Source of the DNA: Bacillota bacterium | GTDB taxonomy: Bacteria; Bacillota; Limnochordia; Darwinibacteriales; Darwinibacteriaceae | Length of the DNA: 37,657 nucleotides | Assembly (NCBI GenBank): GCA_012518735.1 | Contig: JAAYRO010000133.1 | Coordinates: forward strand, 1-37,657 | Direction of reading: 5' to 3' | Shown here: positions 1 to 7,841 of the stretch, piece after piece | How the letters are laid out: every line of letters starts with the position of its first letter | How positions within the stretch are numbered: position 1 is the first letter of the stretch | Position numbers and translations under genes: made by a program | Notes under the pieces: model-generated | Databases searched by the model: none | What the model saw: the letters and a program-made list of their open reading frames with translations, nothing else | Told to the model about the DNA's origin: nothing

Positions 1-761
1 AAGAAGTAGACTGCATTGCTGCAGAGGATACACGTCATACTCGTCGACTGTTGAATCATTTTCAGATCAAGAATCGACTAACCAGTCTTCATGAACATAA
101 CGAGCGGGATAAACTAGAGGAGATTATTTCGTTCTTAAAAGAGGGCAGTACTGCAGCACTTGTCTCAGATGCGGGAATGCCAGGGATATCTGATCCAGGT
201 GCTTTACTGATTAGGGCAGCAATTGAAGAAGGAATACCAGTTACTGTACTGCCGGGGGCGAATGCAGCTATTACAGCCTACGTCCAGAGCGGACTAGCCC
301 AAGATCATTTCTTGTTCTATGGTTTCTTGCCTCGAAAAGGGAAAGCACGGATTGATGCCCTAAAGTCGCTTAAGGATCTGCCTTTTCCCGTTATCTTTTA
401 CGAGGCTCCCCATCGCCTCTGTATAACACTACAGGATCTTATAGAGAATTTGGGAAATAGACAAGCAGCTGTTTCGAGAGAGCTTACGAAGCGTTTTGAA
501 GAAACACTGCGAGGCTCACTCAAGGAAATCTTGGATCATTTTCAAACCCATGCTCCACGGGGCGAATTTGTCATTACAGTTGCAGGTGGAGAAGGCAGAC
601 CGGAAGGTCAGATCGAAGAAGACGATATTCGGCGGGCTCTAAATGAACGCTTGGAGCAGGGTTTAAGCAGAAAAACCGCTGTTCAAGAGGTGAGCCAGGA
701 ATATCGCCTTCCAAAAAATCGAGTCTATGAAATAGCGTTGGATTCTAAGTCTAAGACTTAA
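1..761 (+). CDS. rsmI: 16S rRNA (cytidine1402-2'-O)-methyltransferase, 5' truncated by window edge
   Basis: RsmI uses S-adenosylmethionine to methylate the 2'-OH of C1402 in the decoding centre of 16S rRNA. The reading frame is open from base 3, and the codons before the first possible start (TTG at 51) encode the family motif IAAEDTRHTRRLLNHF, so the gene begins outside the window and 252 codons are visible. Further family features are the SDAGMPGISDPG loop, the LPGANAAITAYVQSGL segment and FYEAPHRL, typical of the tetrapyrrole-methylase fold. Only the extreme N-terminal SAM-binding strand is missing. It converges on the abrB-like gene, with an 11-bp overlap of the two 3' ends. The order rsmI, abrB (opposite strand), metG, tatD is also found in Bacillus subtilis, which supports the call. 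Identity is secure; the true start cannot be seen. Confidence 0.96.
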   Translation, partial: EVDCIAAEDTRHTRRLLNHFQIKNRLTSLHEHNERDKLEEIISFLKEGSTAALVSDAGMPGISDPGALLIRAAIEEGIPVTVLPGANAAITAYVQSGLAQDHFLFYGFLPRKGKARIDALKSLKDLPFPVIFYEAPHRLCITLQDLIENLGNRQAAVSRELTKRFEETLRGSLKEILDHFQTHAPRGEFVITVAGGEGRPEGQIEEDDIRRALNERLEQGLSRKTAVQEVSQEYRLPKNRVYEIALDSKSKT

Positions 762-990
762 GATCTGAACGGCATGAGTGACAGATGCCTTTTCCGCGAA
801 ACTCAGTCACGTCTTCACCACTGCCGCAGAAAACACACATCATAGAAGACTTCCGCAGGACAATCTGATCGTCCATAACGTAGATTTCCAAAGGGTCTTT
901 TTCTTTAATACCTAGACTACGTCTTAATTCTATGGGTAATACGACTCTGCCAAGATCGTCAACCTTCCGCACAATCCCAGTAGCTTTCAA
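751..990 (-). CDS. abrB: AbrB/MazE/SpoVT-type transition-state regulator with C-terminal zinc ribbon
   Basis: Small DNA-binding regulator of 79 aa. Residues 1-47 form the swapped-hairpin AbrB domain, with the signature GIVRKVDDLGRVVLPIELRR. The tail carries two CxxC pairs (C52/C55 and C70/C73), which look like a zinc ribbon; B. subtilis AbrB lacks this arrangement, but I recall similar short clostridial forms. The start is TTG at 990, preceded by a TAAGGAGGTT ribosome binding site at 996-1005. A consensus promoter (1041-1069) lies upstream. In the family, AbrB represses post-exponential and sporulation genes and often its own gene; that role here is inferred from homology and from the position next to rsmI and metG. 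The symbol is given for the family and orthology with B. subtilis AbrB is not proven. A SpoVT-like or metabolic AbrB paralogue is the alternative. Confidence 0.88.
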   Translation of the reverse strand: MKATGIVRKVDDLGRVVLPIELRRSLGIKEKDPLEIYVMDDQIVLRKSSMMCVFCGSGEDVTEFRGKGICHSCRSDLKS

Positions 991-1040
991 TGTCGAACCT
1001 CCTTACGTCTTTTCGATATAAATCGACATATCTTGACATT

Positions 1041-1069
1041 ATTATACCTTATTTTCCAAGAATAGTCAA
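1041..1069 (-). promoter_or_regulatory. Sigma-A type promoter of the abrB-like gene
   Basis: On the minus strand a -35 TTGACT (1064-1069) and a -10 TATAAT (1041-1046) are separated by exactly 17 bp. The leader then contains a small inverted repeat, TCGAT-N4-ATCGA (1013-1026), just before the ribosome binding site. This repeat could be an autoregulatory site, but that is a guess. Confidence 0.8.
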
Positions 1070-1095
1070 TTTATACGATCACAAAAGAGGCAAAA

Positions 1096-1917
1096 TTAGA
1101 AAGATTTGGGAGCATGCTTTAAACAGTTTCGTAAGGTATCTCCTCGTAAGCCCACTCTAGTAGATTCTAGTGTTAATACATCGTGAGGCTGAACATTTCC
1201 CAGATTAACGTTGGGACCCAATTTCAAAAGAAGATGATTGTGCTGACTGGTTTGAGGAGCTTCAATGATCAGCTTGTGAGCCGTCTTAACGCCAGCAATC
1301 AAAGCATCAAGGAGCTCATCGTTTACTTCACCGTACTCATTGTAAATTCCGACTCCTTTTCCTGAATCTCTACCCTCAATGATCACTTTCTCAGCACCGT
1401 TTTGCAGGTCTTCGTAGATCTGCTCTACAGCTCTTGCTGGTTGGATTTTTATGGTTTTGTCTTTTTTTCCTATTTCTGATAGAACTCCAAATCCGTGTCC
1501 TAACGCACGGCGAATACATTCGCTTCTCAACGTTCTTGGCAGATCAATTGTTCCTTCGGAGATTTCAATATAGGTGAAGCCTAATTCATGTGCGCGCTGA
1601 AAAAACTCCTCTGTCATCCCTTGATAAGCGGCAATTTCAAATAGGGTTCCGCCAGGATAAACGTGCACGCCATGTTCTCTAGCCAAATTAATTTTTTCCT
1701 TCATAAGATAGGTTGGATAAAGGGCAGAACTGCCAAAAGCGATTTTCAGAAAGTCAATATGGTCTGCTGCCATTTCCAGCAAATCTCGTGTCTCAGTTAA
1801 ACCAAGCCCTTTGTCGATTACCATCGTAATCCCATTTGTTCGAGGTTTTGAATAACGCCTAGTTTCTGGTAGAGTTACTACAGAATGCCAGGCACCATTA
1901 CTTCCAACGATTGCCAT
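1096..1917 (-). CDS. comA: Phosphosulfolactate synthase (ComA/YitD family)
   Basis: Adds sulfite to phosphoenolpyruvate to give (2R)-phospho-3-sulfolactate. This is the first step of coenzyme M synthesis in methanogens and of sulfolactate formation in Bacillus spores. The 273-aa length matches the family. Recognisable segments are VIDKGLGLTETRDLLE, DFLKIAFGSSALYP, HVYPGGTLFEIA, YIEISEGTIDLPR and VIIEGRDSGKGVGIY, which together make up the ComA TIM barrel. ATG at 1917 has a good GGGAGGAG ribosome binding site. It lies 36 bp downstream of the MFS gene on the same strand, so the two are probably co-transcribed. The phosphatase (ComB) and dehydrogenase (ComC) that would follow in the pathway are not in the window. 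No intrinsic terminator follows the gene. The enzyme call is firm; the end product in this organism is unknown. Confidence 0.92.
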   Translation of the reverse strand: MAIVGSNGAWHSVVTLPETRRYSKPRTNGITMVIDKGLGLTETRDLLEMAADHIDFLKIAFGSSALYPTYLMKEKINLAREHGVHVYPGGTLFEIAAYQGMTEEFFQRAHELGFTYIEISEGTIDLPRTLRSECIRRALGHGFGVLSEIGKKDKTIKIQPARAVEQIYEDLQNGAEKVIIEGRDSGKGVGIYNEYGEVNDELLDALIAGVKTAHKLIIEAPQTSQHNHLLLKLGPNVNLGNVQPHDVLTLESTRVGLRGDTLRNCLKHAPKSF

Positions 1918-1953
1918 CTTGGTCTCCTCCCAAATTGTGAAGATAGTAGCATA

Positions 1954-3177
1954 TTATTCACTATTGCTTGGGAGGGTGATAAACATGCAACCAATCAAGG
2001 CAGCAATTCCCGCGATGGCGGCTGCACCTAGGAACATGACCCATTTTCCGTACTCAACTGTTAATCCGAACGTGGGTGGACCAATGGCCACTCCAAAGAA
2101 ACGAACCGTTCCATAAAGGCATGTAATAATTCCTCGTCGGTCCGTACTTGTAGCCCCAGTAATCAACGAGTTAATCGGCGGAAGAAGGATGCCAATACTG
2201 ACTCCTAGAAAAAAGAGGATTGTCATAAAGGGAACTAAATTGGTAAATAGGGGAAGCAAAGAGAGGGTGATTCCGCAGCTTACCATACCTCCAATGATTA
2301 CAGGTCTCCAAAATTTTTTGTTATTACAGAGAAGGGCACCGCTTCCATAGGAGGTGACAGCCATGGCAAACACGGGGATAGCTAGTACGAGACCTTTTAA
2401 CAATCCAAAAAGTCTGTATTCTGATTCGAGAATATCAGAAACATAACTCAATACCCCGAACAATAGGAAGAGGGCAACCATGCCCACAAAGTATGATGCC
2501 AAAAGCAGTCTCGCTTTCTCTGCAAAGACCCCTTTAAGCTTGTACCAATAGTCCTTAAAACCTTCCTTGTTATTTTCCCGTGGTCTTTCCTTTACCAAGA
2601 GCCATACTCCAACAGCAATAGGGAAAGCTAATATGCCGTACACGAAGAAGGGAGCGTACCAGCTAACCAAGGCAATGAGCGAACCTAGTATGGGGCTTAC
2701 TACTTTTCCAAGGCCGTTCGAAGCCTCTAGTAAACCCAATGCTTTCGTTCTTTCCTTGCTTTGGAAAATATCCCCAGTAAGGGCCATGGCCAATTGGTAG
2801 GTACCGCCAGCACCCATCCCTTGAATTACCCGTCCTGCGAGAAGAGCAGGGTATGGGTTCTTCAGAAATAGGGCTGCGGAGCCACATACTAATCCTCCAA
2901 TTCCGTAAACAAACAGAGCGGGTACCATAATGGTTTTTCGTCCATATTGGTCAGAGAGGAATCCAGCCAGTGGTATGAGAATGCCTGCAGGGACAGAAAA
3001 GAAAGTGACAATCAGTCCAACTTGAAATTGGGTGAGCCGCATAACCTCTTTCATTTGAGGAAAAACTGGAATCAACATGGAGTTTCCCAAAACCATGACA
3101 AAGGGGACACCGCATAGGACTGCAAACTGTACTGCTGTTTGTTTTTTCAAGGGATCATGCCTCTTCTCACCTATCAT
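1954..3177 (-). CDS. Major facilitator superfamily transporter, probable exporter
   Basis: A 407-aa hydrophobic protein with about 12 predicted membrane helices. The MFS loop 2-3 signature appears as GFLSDQYGRKTIMVP, and GRVIQGMGAGGTYQLAMAL fits the motif-C-like region of drug/H+ antiporters. The nearest groups by eye are the multidrug-efflux types (Bmr/TetA-like, YitG-like). It is upstream of, and probably in one transcript with, phosphosulfolactate synthase. B. subtilis also carries an MFS gene (yitG) near its comA homologue yitD, so export of sulfolactate or a related anion is a reasonable hypothesis, but nothing in the sequence fixes the substrate. ATG at 3177 has only a weak ribosome binding site, and no better in-frame start is evident nearby. 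Confidence 0.85.
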   Translation of the reverse strand: MIGEKRHDPLKKQTAVQFAVLCGVPFVMVLGNSMLIPVFPQMKEVMRLTQFQVGLIVTFFSVPAGILIPLAGFLSDQYGRKTIMVPALFVYGIGGLVCGSAALFLKNPYPALLAGRVIQGMGAGGTYQLAMALTGDIFQSKERTKALGLLEASNGLGKVVSPILGSLIALVSWYAPFFVYGILAFPIAVGVWLLVKERPRENNKEGFKDYWYKLKGVFAEKARLLLASYFVGMVALFLLFGVLSYVSDILESEYRLFGLLKGLVLAIPVFAMAVTSYGSGALLCNNKKFWRPVIIGGMVSCGITLSLLPLFTNLVPFMTILFFLGVSIGILLPPINSLITGATSTDRRGIITCLYGTVRFFGVAIGPPTFGLTVEYGKWVMFLGAAAIAGIAALIGCMFITLPSNSE

Positions 3178-3214
3178 TCTATGTTATTATGAGTATGGCT
3201 TTCTGGTTGTAGTC

Positions 3215-3243
3215 TTGACAAAGCTTGGGATAAAGGCTAAAAT
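3215..3243 (+). promoter_or_regulatory. Sigma-A type promoter of the metG T-box transcript
   Basis: TTGACA (3215-3220) and TAAAAT (3238-3243) with a 17-bp spacer. Transcription would begin near 3250, immediately before stem I of the T-box leader. The divergent MFS gene starts at 3177. Confidence 0.85.
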
Positions 3244-3249
3244 TTCAGT

Positions 3250-3520
3250 GTTAGTATATTTATCGGTAATGATTGGGAAGAGTATGCATAGAAGTTTTCT
3301 AAAGAGAGTCAGACAAGGTGAAAGCTGATGAAAACTTGTATGCAGAACATGGCCCATGAACTGCTGGCTGAACTGTTAGTAAGCTCTGCCGGGTGGGACC
3401 CGTTATCGTGCCCTTGGTATGGTTGATGAACATACCTTATGAGGCTGTGTTAGGTGCAGCGAATTTGGGTGGTACCACGTGAGTGCATCTCTCGTCCCGA
3501 GTGGACTGGGAGGTTTTTTT
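3250..3520 (+). promoter_or_regulatory. T-box leader (methionine specifier) with intrinsic terminator, controlling metG
   Basis: The roughly 370 bases between the MFS start and metG hold a T-box riboswitch. The signature TGGTACCACG is at 3470-3479; its TGGT would pair with the ACCA end of uncharged tRNA-Met. Stem I is visible. TGGG (3274-3277) pairs with CCCA (3353-3356), and GCATA plus AAGTTTT (3286-3298) pair with AAAACTT plus TATGC (3331-3343). The apical part carries AGAGAG and AAGGTG. After the conserved GAAC comes ATG (3349-3351), the expected methionine specifier, followed by a purine. The terminator is TCCC(G)AG-TGGA-CTGGGA (3495-3511) followed by seven T (3514-3520). Known mechanism: uncharged tRNA binding stabilises the antiterminator, so metG rises when methionyl-tRNA runs low. 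Confidence 0.93.
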
Positions 3521-3546
3521 ATTTTACTGACAAAGGAGGACTTGTG

Positions 3547-5481
3547 ATGAATAAGGAACGTTTCTATCTAACGACACCAATTTATTATCCCAGTGATCAC
3601 CTGCATATTGGTCACGCCTATACTACTACTGTAGCCGATTCATTAGCTAGGTGGCATCGATTCGCTGGGCGAGAAGTTTATTTTGTGACAGGTTCTGATG
3701 AGCACGGTCAGAAAATTCAGCGAGCGGCTGAGGAAAAAGGAATTGCACCTCAGCAATACGTTGATGAAATCGTAGCTTCTTTCAAGGAACTTTGGGAAAA
3801 CCTAAACATAGAGTATGACGATTTTGTGCGAACCACAGAACCAAGACATCATAAAGCTGTGCAGACTGTATTTCGGAAGATATACGACAAAGGTGATATA
3901 TACAAAAGCACCTATAAAGGCTGGTACTGCACACCTTGTGAGACATTTTGGGTAGAAAACCGCTTGGTAGATGGGAATTGCCCAGATTGTGGACGCCCTG
4001 TTGAGATGGTAGAAGAAGAGAGCTACTTCTTTAAGCTGAGTAAATATGCGGACCGATTGTTGGATCATATTGAGAAGCATCCCGAATTTATTCAGCCTGA
4101 AGCCCGCCGCAACGAAATGGTGAGCTTTATTAAGAGCGGGCTGGAGGACTTGTGTGTTTCTCGCACTACCTTCGATTGGGGCATTCCTGTTCCTATTGAT
4201 GAAAACCATGTGATCTATGTGTGGTTTGACGCTCTTACCAACTATTTGACAGCTGTTGGTTATCCCGATGACGATGATAAGAAAGCCAAATGGTGGCCGG
4301 CAGATGTTCATTTGGTCGGGAAAGAAATCATGCGGTTTCACACCATTATTTGGCCTATTATTCTTATGGCTCTTGAAGAACCTCTGCCTAAGACTGTCTT
4401 TGGTCATGGTTGGTTATTATTTGACAGTGACAAGATGTCTAAGTCGAAAGGTAATGTAGTTGACCCCAATGTGCTTATCGATGAGTTTGGTGTAGATGCT
4501 ATTCGGTACTTCCTAATGAGGGAGATCTCTTTTGGGCAAGATGGGAACTTCTCTCGTCGAGCTTTAATTGAACGAACTAATGCAGATTTAGCCAATGATT
4601 TGGGTAATCTCTTGAATCGAACTTTGTCTATGCTGAATCGTTATTTTGACGGCGTTGTTCCTGAGCCACAGGAGAGCACAGAGCTTGATCGAGAATTCGC
4701 TACTTTCGCTGGCGAAACAGGTACTGCAGTAGATGAGTTGATCAAAGGGCTAAAACTTAATGAAGCTTTGATTCGCATTTGGCAGTTAGTGGGTAAAGCT
4801 AACAAATATGTGGACCAAAGAGCACCTTGGAATCTGGTGAAAGAGGAAGCGTCTCAAGGCGAACTCTGTACTGTAATGTACAACTTGGTGGAATGCCTCA
4901 GAATTGTTGCACTGGTTGTGAAGCCATTCTTACCAGATACTGGTGAGAAGATCTGGATCCAGCTGGGTATTACAGACGCCTTAGATAAACAGACATTAGA
5001 GGATACTGTTTGGGGAGGTCTTAAAGCGGGGACCCGTACTAAAAAAGGTGACCCTATTTTCCCTCGGATAGAAGTGAAAGAGGATGAGAAGGAAGACAAG
5101 GTCAAAGAGAAACAGAAGAAAAAGCAGAAAAAGACGGATGATAAACCTGAGAATGGCCTTATCAGTATTGATGACTTCATGAAGTGTGAACTAGTTGTTG
5201 CAGTAGTCCTAAAGGCTGAGCGGGTCAAGGGTGCAGATCGACTATTGAAACTGCAGGTGGATCTCGGTGATGAAGAACGACAGATCGTAGCAGGAATTGC
5301 CAAGCACTATGAGCCGACTGAATTAGTGGGTAAACGAATTATTGTTGTAAAGAACCTAAAACCAGCTATACTGCGTGGAGAACGTTCTGAGGGAATGCTG
5401 CTGGCAGCGAGCACGCCTGATGGGAAATTGGAGCTAGTATCCGTTTCGTCTGCAATGCCAGCTGGGAGCAGGGTGAAATAA
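3547..5481 (+). CDS. metG: Methionyl-tRNA synthetase with C-terminal tRNA-binding domain
   Basis: Class I synthetase that charges tRNA-Met; 644 aa from ATG 3547, chosen for the AAAGGAGG site (3532-3539) seven bases upstream. In-frame sequence further upstream lies inside the T-box and is not coding. The HIGH motif is at residues 20-23 and KMSKS at 296-300. The connective-peptide zinc knuckle has C128/C131 and C145/C148, the single-knuckle bacterial type. A very lysine/glutamate-rich linker (about 510-535) joins the catalytic and anticodon domains to a C-terminal EMAP/Trbp111-like OB fold, which contains VVLKAERVKGADRLLKLQVD and ILRGERSEGML and helps dimerisation and tRNA binding. One base separates it from tatD, so the two are co-transcribed. 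The T-box identity (Met) agrees with the product. Confidence 0.98.
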   Translation: MNKERFYLTTPIYYPSDHLHIGHAYTTTVADSLARWHRFAGREVYFVTGSDEHGQKIQRAAEEKGIAPQQYVDEIVASFKELWENLNIEYDDFVRTTEPRHHKAVQTVFRKIYDKGDIYKSTYKGWYCTPCETFWVENRLVDGNCPDCGRPVEMVEEESYFFKLSKYADRLLDHIEKHPEFIQPEARRNEMVSFIKSGLEDLCVSRTTFDWGIPVPIDENHVIYVWFDALTNYLTAVGYPDDDDKKAKWWPADVHLVGKEIMRFHTIIWPIILMALEEPLPKTVFGHGWLLFDSDKMSKSKGNVVDPNVLIDEFGVDAIRYFLMREISFGQDGNFSRRALIERTNADLANDLGNLLNRTLSMLNRYFDGVVPEPQESTELDREFATFAGETGTAVDELIKGLKLNEALIRIWQLVGKANKYVDQRAPWNLVKEEASQGELCTVMYNLVECLRIVALVVKPFLPDTGEKIWIQLGITDALDKQTLEDTVWGGLKAGTRTKKGDPIFPRIEVKEDEKEDKVKEKQKKKQKKTDDKPENGLISIDDFMKCELVVAVVLKAERVKGADRLLKLQVDLGDEERQIVAGIAKHYEPTELVGKRIIVVKNLKPAILRGERSEGMLLAASTPDGKLELVSVSSAMPAGSRVK

Positions 5482-5482
5482 C

Positions 5483-6250
5483 ATGATTGATAGTCATGCT
5501 CACTTGAATGATGAGAAGTTTTCTCTTGATTTGGAGGAAGTATTGGCTAGGGCTCGTTTGGCTGGAGTGAAGGCTGTTATTAATGTGGGGTATGACTTAG
5601 AGTCATCGAAGCGCGCCGTCGAACTAGCTGAGGAACATCTTGATCTATATGCAGTTGTGGGAGTGCATCCTCATGATGCACAGACATGTACTCCTGCGAT
5701 TCTAGACCATATACGGCAGCTGCTGGAACATCCTAAAGTCGTAGCCATAGGTGAAACAGGGCTTGACTATTACTACGACAACTCACCTCGTGAGATTCAG
5801 CGGGCTGTTTTTCGAGATCATCTTAGCCTAGCTCGAGAAGTAAAGAAACCTGTAGTAATTCACTCTCGTGAGGCCGCCCAGGATACACTTCAAATTGTAC
5901 AGGACTACCCAGACGTGTCCTGTCTGTTGCACTGTTATTCAGGGAGCTGGGAAATGGCTCAAGAGTACAAGAAATTAGGACATTACTTTTCGTTTGGGGG
6001 ACCTATTACTTTTTCGAATGCTCATAAATTACGAGCTGTAGCAGCCAAAATCCCCTTGGAGAGAGTAATGCTTGAAACAGATTGTCCGTATTTGACTCCC
6101 CATCCACACAGGGGAAAGCGCAATGAACCTGCTTATCTTGTTCATACGGCTGAGAAGCTCGCTTCCATTCATGGTGTTGATGTGGAGGATGTGGTATCTA
6201 TTACGGAAGATAATACTAGACGGTTTTTTGCAATGAACGAAGGAGGATGA
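5483..6250 (+). CDS. tatD: TatD family metal-dependent hydrolase (DNase)
   Basis: A 255-aa amidohydrolase-fold metal enzyme of the TatD/YcfH/YabD group; members act as 3'-5' exonucleases or endonucleases in DNA repair and turnover. Metal ligands are visible in the opening MIDSHAHLN (H5, H7), in AIGETGLDYYY (Glu), in PVVIHSREA (His), in LLHCYSGSWE (His) and in LETDCPYLTP (Asp). The start ATG 5483 follows the metG stop by one base, so translation is probably coupled and expression follows the T-box. The metG-tatD pairing is widespread in Bacillota. The cellular substrate is not defined for most members. Confidence 0.94.
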   Translation: MIDSHAHLNDEKFSLDLEEVLARARLAGVKAVINVGYDLESSKRAVELAEEHLDLYAVVGVHPHDAQTCTPAILDHIRQLLEHPKVVAIGETGLDYYYDNSPREIQRAVFRDHLSLAREVKKPVVIHSREAAQDTLQIVQDYPDVSCLLHCYSGSWEMAQEYKKLGHYFSFGGPITFSNAHKLRAVAAKIPLERVMLETDCPYLTPHPHRGKRNEPAYLVHTAEKLASIHGVDVEDVVSITEDNTRRFFAMNEGG

Positions 6251-6254
6251 AGTT

Positions 6255-7535
6255 ATGCCAGTAGTTGTCTTGGTTGGAACTCAGTGGGGAGACGAAGGAA
6301 AAGGTAAAATCACTGATGTGCTAGCTGCGAGAGCAGATGTAGTAGCCCGCTATCAGGGAGGAAACAATGCGGGGCATACAGTTGTAGTAGGGGATACTGA
6401 ATACAAGCTTCATTTGGTTCCATCTGGCATTTTGTATGAAGACAAAGTATGCGTCATTGGTAACGGGGTTGTAATTGATCCACAAGTGCTGTGTCAAGAA
6501 ATTCAGTATTTGCGCGATGGTGGTATTAATACAAGTAATCTGCATATCAGCGATAAAGCGCATTTGATTATGCCTTATCATCGTGCCCTTGACCAACTGG
6601 AAGAAGAAAGCCGTTCACAAAGAATCGGAACAACTGGTCGAGGAATTGGGCCTGCTTATGTCGACAAATACCAGAGGGTTGGAATCAGGGTGAACGATCT
6701 CCGAAGTAGGGAATCCTTAGCTGAGGCACTAGATAAGGTACTGCCAGACAAGAACAGAATTCTGCAGAAAATCTACAATCATCCCGGTTTTGAGAAAGAC
6801 GAAATCTTAGACGAATATCTTGGTTATGCAGAACAGATTGTACCCTTAATGACTGACACATCCCTTCTTATTGATGAGGCACGGCAGAAAGGACAAAACA
6901 TCCTGTGTGAAGGGGCACAAGGTACTTTGCTGGATATTGATCACGGCACTTATCCTTTCGTTACATCTTCAAATCCTACAGCAGGCGGCGCTGCTGCAGG
7001 TTTGGGTATGGGACCAAATCGCATTGATCAAGTTGTTGGAGTTGTAAAGGCTTATTGTACAAGAGTAGGAGAAGGACCATTTCCTACTGAACTTATGGAT
7101 GAGACAGGAAACCTTATTCGTGAACGTGGGCGGGAATATGGTACGACAACAGGGCGTCCAAGGAGATGCGGCTGGTTTGATGCTGTTATGCTGCGCTATT
7201 CAGTGCGAGTCAATGGCTTAACGGGGTTAGCCTTAACTTTACTTGACGTATTGGATGTTCTTGATACGGTCAAGGTCTGTACAGCGTATGAGTACAAGGG
7301 CGAGCGACTTGAGCATTTCCCGACGGATACTGCTGTCCTAAGGGAATGCCGTCCAATCTATACAGAACTGCCAGGCTGGAAACAGGATCTCAGTGGTATC
7401 AAGAGTTTCCATGAGCTGCCAAAAAAGGCTAGAGAGTATTTGGCGTTCCTTTCGGAGCAGGTAGGCTGTCCCATTCAAATTGTTTCTGTGGGACCACGGC
7501 GAGATCAGACGATGCTAGTAAATTCTGTATTTTAG
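6255..7535 (+). CDS. purA: Adenylosuccinate synthetase
   Basis: GTP-dependent condensation of IMP and aspartate, the first committed step to AMP; cytosolic. The 426-aa length is normal. The N-terminal GTP loop reads GTQWGDEGKGKITDVLA, with the catalytic Asp at residue 13, and the IMP loop QGGNNAGHTVVV contains the catalytic His. Further signatures are GIGPAYVDKYQRVGIR, QGTLLDIDHGTYPFVTSSN and TTTGRPRRCGWFD. ATG 6255 follows a GGAGGATG ribosome binding site and starts five bases after the tatD stop, so it probably belongs to the metG-tatD transcript. No terminator or promoter lies between them. No PurR box or guanine riboswitch was seen. Confidence 0.98.
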   Translation: MPVVVLVGTQWGDEGKGKITDVLAARADVVARYQGGNNAGHTVVVGDTEYKLHLVPSGILYEDKVCVIGNGVVIDPQVLCQEIQYLRDGGINTSNLHISDKAHLIMPYHRALDQLEEESRSQRIGTTGRGIGPAYVDKYQRVGIRVNDLRSRESLAEALDKVLPDKNRILQKIYNHPGFEKDEILDEYLGYAEQIVPLMTDTSLLIDEARQKGQNILCEGAQGTLLDIDHGTYPFVTSSNPTAGGAAAGLGMGPNRIDQVVGVVKAYCTRVGEGPFPTELMDETGNLIRERGREYGTTTGRPRRCGWFDAVMLRYSVRVNGLTGLALTLLDVLDVLDTVKVCTAYEYKGERLEHFPTDTAVLRECRPIYTELPGWKQDLSGIKSFHELPKKAREYLAFLSEQVGCPIQIVSVGPRRDQTMLVNSVF

Positions 7536-7551
7536 GAATTCGGATAATGGG

Positions 7552-7580
7552 TTGACATCCCTCCCGTTCTAGTCTATGAT
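7552..7580 (+). promoter_or_regulatory. Promoter of the tRNA-Lys/tRNA-Glu transcript
   Basis: TTGACA (7552-7557), a 17-bp spacer and TATGAT (7575-7580). The tRNA-Lys gene begins 17 bases after the -10 box. Confidence 0.88.
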
Positions 7581-7596
7581 ATCACTTGTGATAAGA

Positions 7597-7672
7597 GAGC
7601 CATTAGCTCAGTCGGCAGAGCACCGGACTTTTAATCCGGGTGTCCCGCGTTCGAATCGCGGATGGCTCACCA
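7597..7672 (+). tRNA. tRNA-Lys (anticodon TTT)
   Basis: Complete cloverleaf of 76 nt with encoded CCA. The acceptor GAGCCAT pairs with ATGGCTC, the D arm is GCTC/GAGC, and the anticodon stem CCGGA/TCCGG closes loop CTTTTAA (anticodon at 7630-7632). The T arm is CCGCG-TTCGAAT-CGCGG. It is separated from tRNA-Glu by one base and read from the promoter just upstream. Confidence 0.97.
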
Positions 7673-7673
7673 C

Positions 7674-7749
7674 GCCCCCATCGTCTAGCGGCCTAGGACA
7701 CCGCCCTTTCACGGCGAAGGCACCGGTTCGAATCCGGTTGGGGGTGCCA
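7674..7749 (+). tRNA. tRNA-Glu (anticodon TTC)
   Basis: Acceptor GCCCCCA pairs with TGGGGGT, the anticodon stem CCGCC/GGCGA-type closes loop CTTTCAC with anticodon TTC, and the T arm contains TTCGAAT. CCA is encoded. It is the second gene of a two-tRNA transcript and is followed by an intrinsic terminator. Confidence 0.96.
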
Positions 7750-7762
7750 ATTAAAACCATTA

Positions 7763-7791
7763 ACTCCAGGCAAAACTGCCTGGAGTTTTTT
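7763..7791 (+). terminator. Intrinsic terminator of the tRNA-Lys/Glu transcript
   Basis: Perfect 10-bp stem ACTCCAGGCA / TGCCTGGAGT (7763-7772 / 7777-7786) with loop AAAC, followed by a run of T to 7791. Confidence 0.92.
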
Positions 7792-7841
7792 GAATAAGGT
7801 TATTGATTTTAACCCATATTATGAAAAGAGGAGGGAATGCG

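Noticed and set aside
3802..4407. 201-aa minus-strand open frame inside metG
   Set aside because: Lies wholly antisense to a certain gene, has no ribosome binding site and no recognisable family; the frame is open by chance.
4854..5303. 149-aa minus-strand frame rich in Ser and Phe over the metG linker
   Set aside because: A mirror of the Lys/Glu-rich linker codons; not a gene.
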